DNA from: Bacillota bacterium
Lineage (GTDB): Bacteria; Bacillota; Clostridia; Lachnospirales; Lachnospiraceae
Direction: 5' to 3'
Assembly: GCA_023409835.1 (NCBI GenBank)
Contig: JAEYQV010000011.1
Location: 1 to 15,467 of the forward strand
Length of the DNA stretch: 15,467 nucleotides
The notes under the pieces were generated by a model that made no database searches, had not been told where the DNA came from, and saw nothing but the letters and a program-made list of their open reading frames with translations. Made by a program: the position numbers and the translations under genes. This document shows, piece after piece, positions 7,255 to 15,189 of the stretch. Positions within the stretch are counted from its first letter, which is position 1. Each line of letters begins with the position of its first letter.

Positions 7255-7335
7255 ATCCACTCTATAATATATCCCCCGCACTTGAGAATTCTGCGGCATT
7301 GTTTCATGCAGTCCCGCCTACTGTCAAGATAACTG

Positions 7336-7407
7336 CTTCTTCTGTCCGTTCTTCTGTCCATTCTATCGTCCAATCTTTCATCAAATCTTCATTCCATTTT
7401 CCGTTCT
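7336..7407. repeat. six degenerate 12-bp tandem units
   Basis: The plus strand can be cut into six 12-mers beginning at 7336, 7348, 7360, 7372, 7384 and 7396. The first two are CTTCTTCTGTCC and GTTCTTCTGTCC, and later ones diverge progressively around a TTCTnTCnTCC-like pattern. The array is almost purely pyrimidine on the plus strand. The period is a multiple of three, so any frame through it gives four-residue repeats. Confidence 0.6.
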
Positions 7408-7543
7408 ATAGATATAAACGCAAAAGTAATAGAAATCTTACACTTTTTTTCATATTATTTTTATTTTTTCGTATTTTCCCTATTATAGCTTGGGGTCCGG
7501 CTTCTTCATGTGAAATCCCGTTATATCGCCTCTGCTAAGGTAT

Positions 7544-7600
7544 AAAAAAACCGGCTCTCAAATGTCTGGAACTTACCCCTCATCTTTGAGCCGGCTTAAT
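7544..7600 (-). terminator. Rho-independent terminator of the transaldolase-transketolase operon
   Basis: On the minus strand AAGCCGGCTCAAA (ending near 7585) pairs with TTTGAGAGCCGG (7562-7551) with a 2-nt bulge, directly followed by seven Us (7550-7544). It begins about 32 nt after the transketolase stop codon. Confidence 0.88.
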
Positions 7601-7631
7601 CAGCAGAATACTTTACCTACATACTTTTATT

Positions 7632-9614
7632 TTATAATACGCTCTTTACAGCCTTTATAACATTCTCTGTTGTAAATCCAAATTTTTTGAAGAGAATACC
7701 CGCCGGTGCGGATGCTCCGAAGCCCTTCATTGTAACGGTGGTGCCGTCAAGTCCGACATACTTGCCCCAGCCGAAATCAGTTAATGCTTCTACCGCAACT
7801 CTTGCTCTTACGCTCTTCGGCAGAATGCTCTCCTTGTATTCATCAGACTGAGCCTCATATAAATCCATAGAAGGCATGCTGACAACTCTGACGTCAACAT
7901 TTTCCTTCATAAGCTCTACCTGAGCATTTAAAGCCAGCTCCACCTCAGAACCGCTTGCCATGATAATGGCATCCGGAGTAGCCTTCTTAGATTCAGATAC
8001 AATATAGCCACCCTTTAATGCTTCCTTAGAGGAGCCTGCAAGCTGAGGCAGATTCTGACGGGTAAGCACAAGAGCCGTAGGAGTCTTGGTGGAAGTAATT
8101 GCATAATACCATGCTGCAATACACTCGGTTGCATCTGCCGGACGGAATACAGTGAAGTTCGGCATAGCACGAAGCATTGCCAGCTGCTCGATAGGCTCAT
8201 GGGTGGGACCGTCTTCACCGACACCGATACTGTCATGGGTTAGAACATAGGTTACAGGAAGCCCCATGAGTGCTGCTAATCTTGCCATCGGCTTCACATA
8301 ATCACTGAATACGAAGAAGGTGGAAACATAAGGTCTTAATCCACCATGAAGTGCAAGTCCGTTACCGATACCTGCCATTGCAAGCTCTCTTACACCAAAA
8401 TGGAGGTTGCGTCCGGCATAATTATCTTTAGAGAAGTCTCCCATATCATTCATATAAGTCTTGGTGGAGGGAGCAAGGTCCGCAGAGCCACCGAAGAAGC
8501 TCGGAAGATAATTCTTAATGCGATTGATGATCTGACCGGACAGGTTTCTGGTAGCTTCCGGCTTATCTGCGTAAGCCCAGAACTCCTCGTTGTCAATTAA
8601 GCTCTCTGCTGCATTCTCATCATGGTATTTCTCCCATAATTCCTTCATCTCAGGGAACTCCTTGCAGTAAGCATCAAAGAGCTTATTCCATTCTTCCTCA
8701 AAGCTTGCAAGCTTCTTACCGATCGCTTTATAGTTATCATAGATCTCTTCCGGAACCTCGAACGCTGTCTCGGAGGTCCAGCCTAATTTTTCTCTTAAGG
8801 CCTTGATATTATCTGCACCGAGAGGCTCTCCATGGGCACTTGCCATACCTTCTCTGGGGCTTCCGAAGCCAATCTTGGTTTTAACTGTAATCATGGAAGG
8901 TCTTGTTAAATCTGCCTTTGCAGCTTCAATGGCTGCACCGATTTCCTCCAGATTATTACCATCTTCAACAACAAGGGTCTGGAAACCAAATGCTTCAAAG
9001 CGCTTTTGAACATCCTCGGTGAAAGCAATATCCGTGCTTCCTTCAATGGAGATTTTATTGGAATCATATAATACAATCAATTTGCCTAAGCCAAGGGTTC
9101 CTGCTAAGGACATAGCCTCGGAGGTAATACCCTCCATCATGCAGCCGTCGCCGCCGAGTACGAAGGTATAATGATCAACAACCGGATAGCCCTTCTTGTT
9201 AAATACAGCACCCAGGTGAGCTTCACCCATTGCCATACCAACTGCCATCGCCATACCTGCTCCTAAGGGGCCTGTAGTTGCCTCAACACCAACCGTGTGG
9301 CCGTACTCCGGATGTCCCGGAGTTAAAGAGCCATCCTGACGGAACTGAGATAAGTCTTCCGAGGTAAGACCATAACCGAATAAATGTAATAAAGAATAAA
9401 GCAGCATGGAACCGTGTCCGCCGGATAGGATGAATCTGTCCCTGTTCGCCCACTTGGGATCTGCCGGGTTATGCTTCATGTGCTTTGCCCACAATTCATA
9501 TGCCATCGCTGCTGATCCAAGTGGAAGGCCGGGATGTCCTGAATTTGCTTTCTGAACACCGTCTGCTGATAACACTCTGATTGCATTCACTGACATTGTA
9601 TCAATATTGCTCAT
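7632..9614 (-). CDS. tkt: transketolase
   Basis: A full-length 660-residue transketolase, a thiamine-diphosphate enzyme that moves two-carbon ketol units between pentose-phosphate and glycolytic sugars in the cytoplasm. The N-terminal domain has SGHPGLPLG (His27) and the cofactor motif GGDGCMMEG (Asp156) with the Asn of DSNKISIEG completing it. The middle pyrimidine-binding domain has FGVRELAM, with Glu410 as the cofactor-activating glutamate, and HDSIGVGEDGPTHEP. The C-terminal domain ends normally. AGGAGG (9622-9627) seven nt before ATG 9614 sets the start. It lies 36 nt downstream of the transaldolase gene in the same direction, and the operon ends with a strong terminator. Both enzymes together convert pentose phosphates to hexose and triose phosphates, useful to a pentose-fermenting anaerobe that commonly lacks the oxidative branch. 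Confidence 0.98.
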   Translation of the reverse strand: MSNIDTMSVNAIRVLSADGVQKANSGHPGLPLGSAAMAYELWAKHMKHNPADPKWANRDRFILSGGHGSMLLYSLLHLFGYGLTSEDLSQFRQDGSLTPGHPEYGHTVGVEATTGPLGAGMAMAVGMAMGEAHLGAVFNKKGYPVVDHYTFVLGGDGCMMEGITSEAMSLAGTLGLGKLIVLYDSNKISIEGSTDIAFTEDVQKRFEAFGFQTLVVEDGNNLEEIGAAIEAAKADLTRPSMITVKTKIGFGSPREGMASAHGEPLGADNIKALREKLGWTSETAFEVPEEIYDNYKAIGKKLASFEEEWNKLFDAYCKEFPEMKELWEKYHDENAAESLIDNEEFWAYADKPEATRNLSGQIINRIKNYLPSFFGGSADLAPSTKTYMNDMGDFSKDNYAGRNLHFGVRELAMAGIGNGLALHGGLRPYVSTFFVFSDYVKPMARLAALMGLPVTYVLTHDSIGVGEDGPTHEPIEQLAMLRAMPNFTVFRPADATECIAAWYYAITSTKTPTALVLTRQNLPQLAGSSKEALKGGYIVSESKKATPDAIIMASGSEVELALNAQVELMKENVDVRVVSMPSMDLYEAQSDEYKESILPKSVRARVAVEALTDFGWGKYVGLDGTTVTMKGFGASAPAGILFKKFGFTTENVIKAVKSVL

Positions 9615-9650
9615 TGTATTTCCTCCTTAATAATTTATACTTAATATTAA

Positions 9651-10304
9651 TTATTCTCCGAATACAGCTCTGTAATCCTGCTGGAACTTCTCAATACCTG
9701 CTGCGGTCATCGGGTGCTTCGTACACTGCTCGATTACACTTAAGGGTACGGTTGCTATATCTGCACCTGCAAGGGCACATTCCGTAATGTGGATGGAGTT
9801 ACGGATGCTGGCAGCAATAATCTCTGTTTTAATCTGGTACTGATGGAATATCTGGGAAATGACCTTGATCAAATCTGAGCCCATCGTAGAGATATCATCC
9901 AGACGGCCTACGAAGGGTGAAACATATGTAGCACCGGCTCTGGCAGCCAATAATGCCTGGTTTGCTGAGAAGATCAGCGTTACATTCGTATTAATTCCTT
10001 CCGATGAGAGTGCTTTGGTAGCTTTTAATCCCTCCAGCGTCATAGGAATCTTAACTACCATATTAGGGTGGATTTTAGCAATCTCCCTACCTTCCTTGAT
10101 CATATCTTCTGCCAATACGGAAGTGGCTTTTACTTCACCGCTGATTGGTCCATCGATAATTTGAGTAATCTCTTTAATAACCTCAACAAAATCCCTTCCT
10201 TCTTTCGCAATTAAGGATGGGTTCGTCGTAACACCACAAATGACACCTAGTTCATTTGCCTTCCTTATTTCCTCCACATTAGCGGAATCAAGAAATAGCT
10301 TCAT
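9651..10304 (-). CDS. transaldolase of the FSA/TalC-type small family
   Basis: A 217-residue protein of the short transaldolase family that includes fructose-6-phosphate aldolase. It starts MKLFLDSANVEEIRKA and has the conserved CGVTTNPSLIAKEG segment and the Schiff-base Lys85 in VVKIPMT. Further family motifs are TLIFSANQALLAARAG, ATYVSPFVGRLDD and a C-terminal HPMTAAGIEKF. The start is ATG 10304 with AGGAGG (10312-10317) seven nt before it. The frame is open 38 codons further upstream, but that part has no ribosome binding site and overlaps the predicted promoter. Its place before transketolase argues for transaldolase rather than FSA activity; residue-level separation of the two activities was not attempted. 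Confidence 0.95.
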   Translation of the reverse strand: MKLFLDSANVEEIRKANELGVICGVTTNPSLIAKEGRDFVEVIKEITQIIDGPISGEVKATSVLAEDMIKEGREIAKIHPNMVVKIPMTLEGLKATKALSSEGINTNVTLIFSANQALLAARAGATYVSPFVGRLDDISTMGSDLIKVISQIFHQYQIKTEIIAASIRNSIHITECALAGADIATVPLSVIEQCTKHPMTAAGIEKFQQDYRAVFGE

Positions 10305-10368
10305 ATGATTACCTCCTGTTGCATTAACCTGATATGTATTGATAACTAGGCCTCTTCCAGCCCTTTTC

Positions 10369-10398
10369 ATTATAACAAATATATAATTAAATATACAA
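10369..10398 (-). promoter_or_regulatory. probable promoter of the transaldolase-transketolase operon
   Basis: A perfect minus-strand TATAAT (10374-10369) is preceded at 18 nt by TTGTAT (10398-10393), a weak -35. The surroundings are very AT-rich. The leader to the transaldolase ATG would be about 58 nt, with no clear hairpin regulating it. Confidence 0.5.
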
Positions 10399-10491
10399 TA
10401 AAAAGGATACCAAAGCAATCGTCAATATTCACACACTTTACTAATTTTATATATAATATTGTTGATAATTTAACAAACTCCTCATGTCCCG

Positions 10492-12705
10492 CTAATTCTC
10501 AACTGCCTGAGCCAGATATTCGCTTTCGAATTGTTGCGCCGGCATCGGTCTGGCATAATAATAACCCTGAATGATATCGCAGCCAACAGCACACAGAAAT
10601 TCTACTTGCTCCTTTGTCTCAATACATTCGGCAACTACCTTCATATGAAGATCCTTCGCCATCGAAATGGTATTACGGATTACCGTTTGACCCCTCTCTA
10701 CTTCATCGGTTAAACGGAACAGTTCCCCATCCAGCTTCACCACATCAAGAGGCAGATCCTTTAAGGAATTGAGCGAGGAATAACCCGCCCCAAAGTCATC
10801 CATTGATACCAGAAACCCGTACTCCCTAAGTAAAGTAACCGTAACAATCAACATATTCTTATTCTGTAGGAAGGCACTTTCTGAGAGCTCCAATTCTATC
10901 AGTTCATGAGGAACCTCGTATTCATCTACCGTGTCCTTAATAATATCGGCCAGGAGTGGATTAGCAAAATGGATTCTGGAGATATTAACAGAAACCGGTA
11001 ATGGCTTATACCCCTTATCGATCCACTCTCTTTGAAGCTGGCACACATTCCTCAACATATACATATCCAGTTCTGTTATGAAACCATTCTTTTCAAATAC
11101 CGGAATAAAAAAGCTCGGGGATATCAGCTTGCCGCTTTCATTACTCCAGCGGACAAGTGCTTCGGCTCCGGACACCTTTTCCTCTGTCGTTGTATACTTA
11201 GGTTGAAGGTAAACTAAAAACTCATTGTTCTTCAAAGCATGGTGCATGGATTTTTCAATTCTCTCTTCCTCCAATAGCTTTTCTCTGGATTTATCATCGA
11301 AGAACGAGAGAATTCCTTCGTTGCTGCCCTTAATATTATGCTTTGCTATACCGGCAAAGTCCCCCATTCGATCAATGGAGTCCTTCCGTTCCGTTATAAA
11401 GTAGACGCCAAAATAGAATTTTACCGTCTTCATATATTTTAATTGATGTAACCAATGATTTAAGTCCGAAATACGGTGGTTCACTTCCTCCGGCTCCTGA
11501 AATGACAGAAGAATATAGAATTGGTCAGCGGAATACCTGGTAAATGGTTCGCCGGGTCTGACCCATTTCTTGACAAGGTTGTAGATGTCCTTCAAAACCT
11601 CATCACCCTTCTGATGTCCGAAGGAGTCATTAATAATCTTAAAACGGTTGATATCAAAGTTCACCAATGCATACTTTTTCTTAAGAAACAGCTTACTGTT
11701 CAGAATTTTATTAACATCGATGCGAAACTTATACCAGTTATCCCCTCCGGTAACCGGATCCAGATAAAGCATCTGTATTACCTTATGATTGGACCTTCTC
11801 TGAAATATTACCAATGTCAGAAACAGCAGAACAACGCCGGACAAGATAACGATTAACAGTATATTAATAATTCGTATGATATTTTGGGTGGCCGGATTTA
11901 AGATATACGATGTCCCGATTAAAACAGTCCAATTATTAATTCCAAGAGGCTTCTGATACCATATCATCCTATGATTATCTCTTTGCTCTTTTCTTCGGAA
12001 TAAACCCATGCTTGAGGTAACTTCATTTGACTCATTATAAAGATAGCCCTCGGAAATCATTCCATTATAATCAAACGCTTCCATATCGGCTATATTCTGA
12101 TATGCAACCGGTTCATTCTTTTCGTCTAATATATATATCATATTTTTATTTGAATAAGTTGTATCAAGATTGTAGCTACCCTGACTATCCAGCAACTCAT
12201 TTCGAGATGCTACCAGAACACCTAAGTAATTTTCATCCATCCGGATGGGAACCGCATATATTATGGCCGGCATGTCTGCTTTTATACTGGAAATATTGGG
12301 TATTCCATTCATGGCATTTCGATAATAATTCTCTTCAGAGAAGTTCATCTCTGCTCCGTCTAAGTTGATACCCTTTCCTTTTTCATCCACAATGGCAAGG
12401 TCATTGAAGGTATTGTCCATTGCAAGTAATGCAAGGGCCTCCTGCATGTCCTTCCTGCTTAACCCTCCGGCCTTTCCAATCAGACCGGCTGAAATTTGCA
12501 GTTCCTTGCGTCTTTCCTCTATGCTGTTTTTTAATCTCTCTGTGGTTTCTTCAGATATAGCGTCGTAGGCTTTGATTGTAGTATTGTAGCTTTCCTGAAC
12601 CATCCGGTTCATATAGTACAAACCTATAATCAGTGAAATTATGGTGCCTGCTACCGCAAATAAAACCAGCGGCACAATTCTGTTCTTTGGTATCGTTAAC
12701 CTCAT
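10492..12705 (-). CDS. membrane cyclic-di-GMP phosphodiesterase: Cache-like sensor, degenerate GGDEF, intact EAL
   Basis: A 737-residue signalling protein. TM1 (about 10-32) and TM2 (about 278-301) enclose an extracytoplasmic region of about 245 residues that resembles a double-Cache ligand sensor. A GGDEF domain follows (about 315-475) in which the signature is SADQF (392-396) instead of GGDEF, so cyclase activity is unlikely, although the upstream FDINRFKIINDSFGHQKGD segment is well kept and may still bind GTP. The EAL domain (about 490-730) has EAL at 515-517, NISRIHF, ELSESAF, the metal-binding pair Asp636-Asp637 in DDFGAGYSS, VKLDGEL, AECIET and IIQGYYYARP, so phosphodiesterase activity is expected. 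The start has AGGAGG six nt before ATG 12705. It lies downstream of the kinase gene on the same strand. It probably lowers cyclic-di-GMP in response to an external ligand. Confidence 0.93.
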   Translation of the reverse strand: MRLTIPKNRIVPLVLFAVAGTIISLIIGLYYMNRMVQESYNTTIKAYDAISEETTERLKNSIEERRKELQISAGLIGKAGGLSRKDMQEALALLAMDNTFNDLAIVDEKGKGINLDGAEMNFSEENYYRNAMNGIPNISSIKADMPAIIYAVPIRMDENYLGVLVASRNELLDSQGSYNLDTTYSNKNMIYILDEKNEPVAYQNIADMEAFDYNGMISEGYLYNESNEVTSSMGLFRRKEQRDNHRMIWYQKPLGINNWTVLIGTSYILNPATQNIIRIINILLIVILSGVVLLFLTLVIFQRRSNHKVIQMLYLDPVTGGDNWYKFRIDVNKILNSKLFLKKKYALVNFDINRFKIINDSFGHQKGDEVLKDIYNLVKKWVRPGEPFTRYSADQFYILLSFQEPEEVNHRISDLNHWLHQLKYMKTVKFYFGVYFITERKDSIDRMGDFAGIAKHNIKGSNEGILSFFDDKSREKLLEEERIEKSMHHALKNNEFLVYLQPKYTTTEEKVSGAEALVRWSNESGKLISPSFFIPVFEKNGFITELDMYMLRNVCQLQREWIDKGYKPLPVSVNISRIHFANPLLADIIKDTVDEYEVPHELIELELSESAFLQNKNMLIVTVTLLREYGFLVSMDDFGAGYSSLNSLKDLPLDVVKLDGELFRLTDEVERGQTVIRNTISMAKDLHMKVVAECIETKEQVEFLCAVGCDIIQGYYYARPMPAQQFESEYLAQAVEN

Positions 12706-12773
12706 CCTGTTCCTCCTGCAAGTAATTGCCCTCTTCTGTGCTTATCATATGAAAAGCTCAGTCCCTCCTAATA

Positions 12774-12819
12774 CATAGCTACCCGCCAGCCGGTTATCCC
12801 CTTCCTATTCTTAGCTATG
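12774..12819 (-). repeat. 8-bp inverted repeat spanning the stop codon of the small kinase gene
   Basis: CATAGCTA (12774-12781) and TAGCTATG (12812-12819) are perfect complements around 30 nt. The right copy contains the kinase stop codon. There is no U-tract, so it is a weak terminator at best, and transcription probably continues to the EAL gene. Confidence 0.3.
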
Positions 12820-13309
12820 GTTTTGATATCAGTACATCGATCTCTGAGTCTATCGGTGCTTCAAACTTATTATCAAGTCTCTGTCTAAGTGCTTCATCAA
12901 TAATGTAAACTCTTCCATTACTTTTTGATAAGCCTTCCGTCAGCTTCGCGTTTCTTCTCTCCAGCTGTTCCAGGCGTACATCCTCCGGAATACGAATATA
13001 GTGCAGTTCTACGGCTATCCCCTTATTCATAAAATACTCCTTGGCTTCTTCCCGTTCCTTCTTACTCCAGTAACCAAAATCAATAATTACATCTATTCCG
13101 TTATCTACAATCTGCTCTGCCAGCCCATAGAAAAAGTGCTCACATCGGGAAGCCATATTATCATGGTGTTCTCCTAAACAGGAGTCCGACAACTTAAGCA
13201 TTAAATCATCCACTGATAGAATGATTGCTTTGCTTTTTTTCTTGAGTTTATTAGCATAATAGGTCTTACCGCTTGCGATCTTCCCACATAATATCATTAC
13301 CTTCGCCAT
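12815..13309 (-). CDS. small P-loop kinase of the AAA_33 / zeta-toxin-like group, substrate unknown
   Basis: A 164-residue protein of the small P-loop kinase type. Walker A GKIASGKT is at residues 9-16 and an acidic pair DD (34-35) in LSVDDL follows where such kinases bind metal and acceptor. VIIDFGYWSKKEREEAKEYF is the mid-domain strand and helix, and RIPEDVRLEQLERRN is a lid-like Arg-rich helix. ATG 13309 has AAAGGAA seven nt upstream. Proteins of this type phosphorylate small molecules or nucleotide sugars; the family also includes zeta toxins, but there is no antitoxin-like gene beside it, so I do not call a toxin system. It follows the sirtuin gene at 75 nt on the same strand, probably in one transcript. 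Confidence 0.8.
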   Translation of the reverse strand: MAKVMILCGKIASGKTYYANKLKKKSKAIILSVDDLMLKLSDSCLGEHHDNMASRCEHFFYGLAEQIVDNGIDVIIDFGYWSKKEREEAKEYFMNKGIAVELHYIRIPEDVRLEQLERRNAKLTEGLSKSNGRVYIIDEALRQRLDNKFEAPIDSEIDVLISKP

Positions 13310-13384
13310 GATCTGTTCCTTTCGTTGTGCTTCTATTTCTACTTTGTTAGATCCTGAATACCGGCGACAAAAGAGAATATGCTT

Positions 13385-14104
13385 CTAAAGCTCTGCGAAT
13401 ACTTCTCCAAGCCCCGCCTGAAGCAGTAGATCTGCTTCCTCATCAAATGGTGTGACTGATTTATTAATCAGTATCATTTTCTTACCTTTGTAATAATTTA
13501 TAATTCCGGCTGCCGGATATACACTTAGGGAAGTACCACCGATAATTAATACCTCAGCCTCCTCTATGAGATGAATGGAAGCTTCCAGGACCCGTTGGCT
13601 CAAACTCTCCTCATATAGAACTACGTCTGGTTTAATCGTTCCGCCACATTCACAGGTAGGTATTAAATTAGAATTCATAATAACTGATAAAGAATGAAAC
13701 TTACCGCAATTTAAGCAATAATTACGTAATATGGAGCCATGAAGTTCTAACACATTGTGACTTCCTGCTTTCTGATGAAGGCCATCAATGTTTTGAGTAA
13801 TAACACCCATCAGCTTTCCGTTTGCCTCTAGTTCCGCTAGCTTTTTATGAGTTTCATTCGGTTCCGCCGTCTGGTAAATCATCTTATCCCTATAAAACTC
13901 ATAAAACTCCTCTGTTTTATTTAAGAAGAAGGTATGGCTTAAGATTACCTCCGGTGGATATTTATATTTGAGATGATATAAGCCGTCAACACTCCTGAAG
14001 TCAGGTATCCCGCTTTCTGTTGATACACCGGCTCCTCCAAAGAATACAATTTTATTACTTTCACTAACCCATTTTTTAAATGTAATGATAGCCTTGTTTG
14101 GCAT
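13385..14104 (-). CDS. NAD-dependent protein deacylase, SIR2 family
   Basis: A 239-residue sirtuin of typical bacterial length. The NAD-binding motif GAGVSTESGIPDFR is at 24-37, TQNIDGLH at 103-110, and the catalytic His122 in LELHGS. The zinc module has four Cys (130, 133, 151, 153), the last two as CEC. KPDVVLYEE replaces the more common PDVVxFGE. GTSLSVYPAAG binds the nicotinamide ribose side. It should remove acetyl or other acyl groups from lysine using NAD and release nicotinamide. GGAGA lies seven nt before ATG 14104. It is the first gene after a good promoter and probably heads a transcript with the small kinase. The GNAT gene about 9 kb away is not evidence of a functional pair. Confidence 0.95.
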   Translation of the reverse strand: MPNKAIITFKKWVSESNKIVFFGGAGVSTESGIPDFRSVDGLYHLKYKYPPEVILSHTFFLNKTEEFYEFYRDKMIYQTAEPNETHKKLAELEANGKLMGVITQNIDGLHQKAGSHNVLELHGSILRNYCLNCGKFHSLSVIMNSNLIPTCECGGTIKPDVVLYEESLSQRVLEASIHLIEEAEVLIIGGTSLSVYPAAGIINYYKGKKMILINKSVTPFDEEADLLLQAGLGEVFAEL

Positions 14105-14152
14105 GCAGTTTCTCCAGACTAAATGAATACGATAATACTTGGTTATATATAT

Positions 14153-14180
14153 ATCATATTGAAATTTTTAATTATGTCAA
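14153..14180 (-). promoter_or_regulatory. sigma-A promoter of the sirtuin gene
   Basis: Minus-strand TTGACA (14180-14175) is a perfect -35; TATGAT (14158-14153) follows at 16 nt with 5 of 6 matches. The leader to the sirtuin ATG is about 40 nt. Confidence 0.7.
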
Positions 14181-14252
14181 CAATATAATTTGTACTAAAT
14201 CAATCGATTTAATAATATTTTGTTGTTATCAATCGTCCTCAATATATAGAAT

Positions 14253-14281
14253 CCGGGAATCAGTATAACTGGTTATCCCGG
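14253..14281. repeat. imperfect hairpin between tRNA terminator and sirtuin promoter
   Basis: CCGGGA (14253-14258) pairs with TCCCGG (14276-14281), with an inner CAGT / ACTG stem. A second small hairpin, CGGTA / TACCG within 14319-14335, lies nearby. There is no U-tract and no ORF in 14181-14367; beyond these hairpins I see nothing recognisable there. Confidence 0.35.
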
Positions 14282-14363
14282 TTGAAGGACAAGTATTCTA
14301 GCTAACAGCGTAATGGGCGGTAAATAGCTACCGGATTGTCCGCCTGTGACAGCTAATCGCCAT

Positions 14364-14396
14364 AAAAAAAACGACCTTGATTAAGGTCGTTTTAAA
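14364..14396 (-). terminator. Rho-independent terminator of the rRNA-tRNA operon
   Basis: On the minus strand AAAACGACCTT pairs with AAGGTCGTTTT around a 4-nt loop, and the U run continues to 14364. It starts a few nt after the last tRNA (Lys). Confidence 0.93.
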
Positions 14397-14469
14397 TGAG
14401 ACATCGGGGATTCGAACCCCGGACACCTTGATTAAAAGTCAAGTGCTCTACCGACTGAGCTAATATCTC
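14397..14469 (-). tRNA. tRNA-Lys (anticodon TTT)
   Basis: A 73-nt cloverleaf: acceptor GAGATAT with ATGTCTC (one G-U), anticodon loop CTTTTAA, T loop TTCGAAT, discriminator A. CCA is not encoded. Last tRNA before the terminator. Confidence 0.96.
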
Positions 14470-14480
14470 ATAATGCAAAA

Positions 14481-14553
<73 letters not shown>

Positions 14554-14664
14554 AAGGTCAACTTCGTTGGCCTTCAGAAGTTGGAATTCTCCGTTTCTTC
14601 CTGGGTAAACGAAACTATTCATTTTTCATACAAGATAAATTTGCTTAAATTCACTTGCTACAAG

Positions 14665-14738
14665 TTGCGGGGATAGGATTTGAACCTATGACCTTCGGGT
14701 TATGAGCCCGACGAGCTTCCAGACTGCTCCACCCCGCG
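14665..14738 (-). tRNA. initiator tRNA-fMet (anticodon CAT)
   Basis: A 74-nt cloverleaf with anticodon loop CTCATAA. Two initiator marks are present: the unpaired C1-A72 end (CGCGGGG against CCCCGCA) and three G-C pairs in the anticodon stem (GGG/CCC). CCA is not encoded. A 111-nt spacer separates it from tRNA-Phe. Confidence 0.96.
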
Positions 14739-14781
14739 GCAATTTTTTTGTGGATTTATCAACATTTTTGGCTTACGCCAG

Positions 14782-14863
14782 TGGATGGGGAAGGATTCGA
14801 ACCTTCGAAAGCGTCGCTAACAGATTTACAGTCTGCCCCCTTTGGCCACTCGGGAACCCATCC
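14782..14863 (-). tRNA. tRNA-Tyr (anticodon GTA)
   Basis: An 82-nt class II tRNA with a long variable arm: acceptor GGATGGG with CCCATCC, anticodon loop CTGTAAA, T loop TTCGAAT, discriminator A. CCA is not encoded. Confidence 0.96.
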
Positions 14864-14898
14864 AAATAATTATTTAATTCACAACATTATGATGTTGA

Positions 14899-14971
14899 AG
14901 CCGATGATCGGACTCGAACCGATAACCTGCTGATTACAAGTCAGCTGCTCTGCCAATTGAGCCACATCGGC
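14899..14971 (-). tRNA. tRNA-Thr (anticodon TGT)
   Basis: A 73-nt cloverleaf: acceptor GCCGATG with CATCGGC, anticodon loop CTTGTAA, T loop TTCGAGT, discriminator T. CCA is not encoded. Confidence 0.95.
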
Positions 14972-15049
14972 ATATTTAGTTTCTTGATGTCAGAGCTTGT
15001 GCTCCACCCGATTGCTCTCTATCTCTGAATTGAGTCCATTCGGTTTAAG

Positions 15050-15122
15050 TGGGACCTATAGGGCTCGAACCTATGACCCTCTGCTTGTAAGGCAGATGCT
15101 CTCCCAGCTGAGCTAAGATCCC
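15050..15122 (-). tRNA. tRNA-Val (anticodon TAC)
   Basis: A 73-nt cloverleaf: acceptor GGGATCT with AGGTCCC (one T-G), anticodon loop CTTACAA, T loop TTCGAGC, discriminator A. CCA is not encoded. Confidence 0.96.
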
Positions 15123-15189
15123 ATGGGATTATTATGTTCTGAGAAAACTAAATCATCCTATGTAAAAAATGTATTCGTTATACTTATGC

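Larger units (their letters stand above)
7103..7543. other. intergenic region without a convincing gene: hairpins and tandem repeats
   Basis: About 440 nt with no ORF that has a ribosome binding site. It contains an inverted pair GAAGAAC / GTTCTTC near 7106-7160, two direct copies of TGTTCGTGC, a small CCGC-AGA-GCGG hairpin near 7163-7173, a 15-bp hairpin at 7219-7254, a degenerate 12-bp tandem array at 7336-7407, and a very T-rich tract at 7441-7475. A plus-strand 106-codon frame and a minus-strand 25-codon frame (7304-7381) cross the array, but neither has a Shine-Dalgarno. I could not match it to a known RNA family. Confidence 0.5.

Noticed and set aside
7304..7381. Minus-strand 25-codon frame rich in Trp, Thr and Glu
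   Set aside because: No usable ribosome binding site; its composition is explained by the 12-bp repeat array.
7218..7538. Plus-strand 106-codon frame with a hydrophobic C-terminal part
   Set aside because: Starts inside a hairpin with no Shine-Dalgarno; the hydrophobic part comes from a T-rich tract and the middle from the 12-bp repeats.
10305..10418. 38-codon N-terminal extension of the transaldolase
   Set aside because: It lacks a ribosome binding site and covers the promoter; the family begins at MKLFLDSAN with its own AGGAGG.
12551..12748. Minus-strand 65-codon frame overlapping the start of the EAL gene
   Set aside because: Its ATG is about 15 nt from the nearest GGAGG, while the EAL gene start has a well-spaced AGGAGG; it is an out-of-frame shadow.
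12815..14104. Sirtuin plus kinase as an anti-phage or toxin system
   Set aside because: The sirtuin is a plain single-domain deacylase and the kinase has no antitoxin partner; there is no effector domain to support a defence call.
14748..14933. Plus-strand frame with GEGFEPSKASLTDLQSAPFG
   Set aside because: Antisense of tRNA-Tyr and part of tRNA-Thr; a classic spurious ORF.
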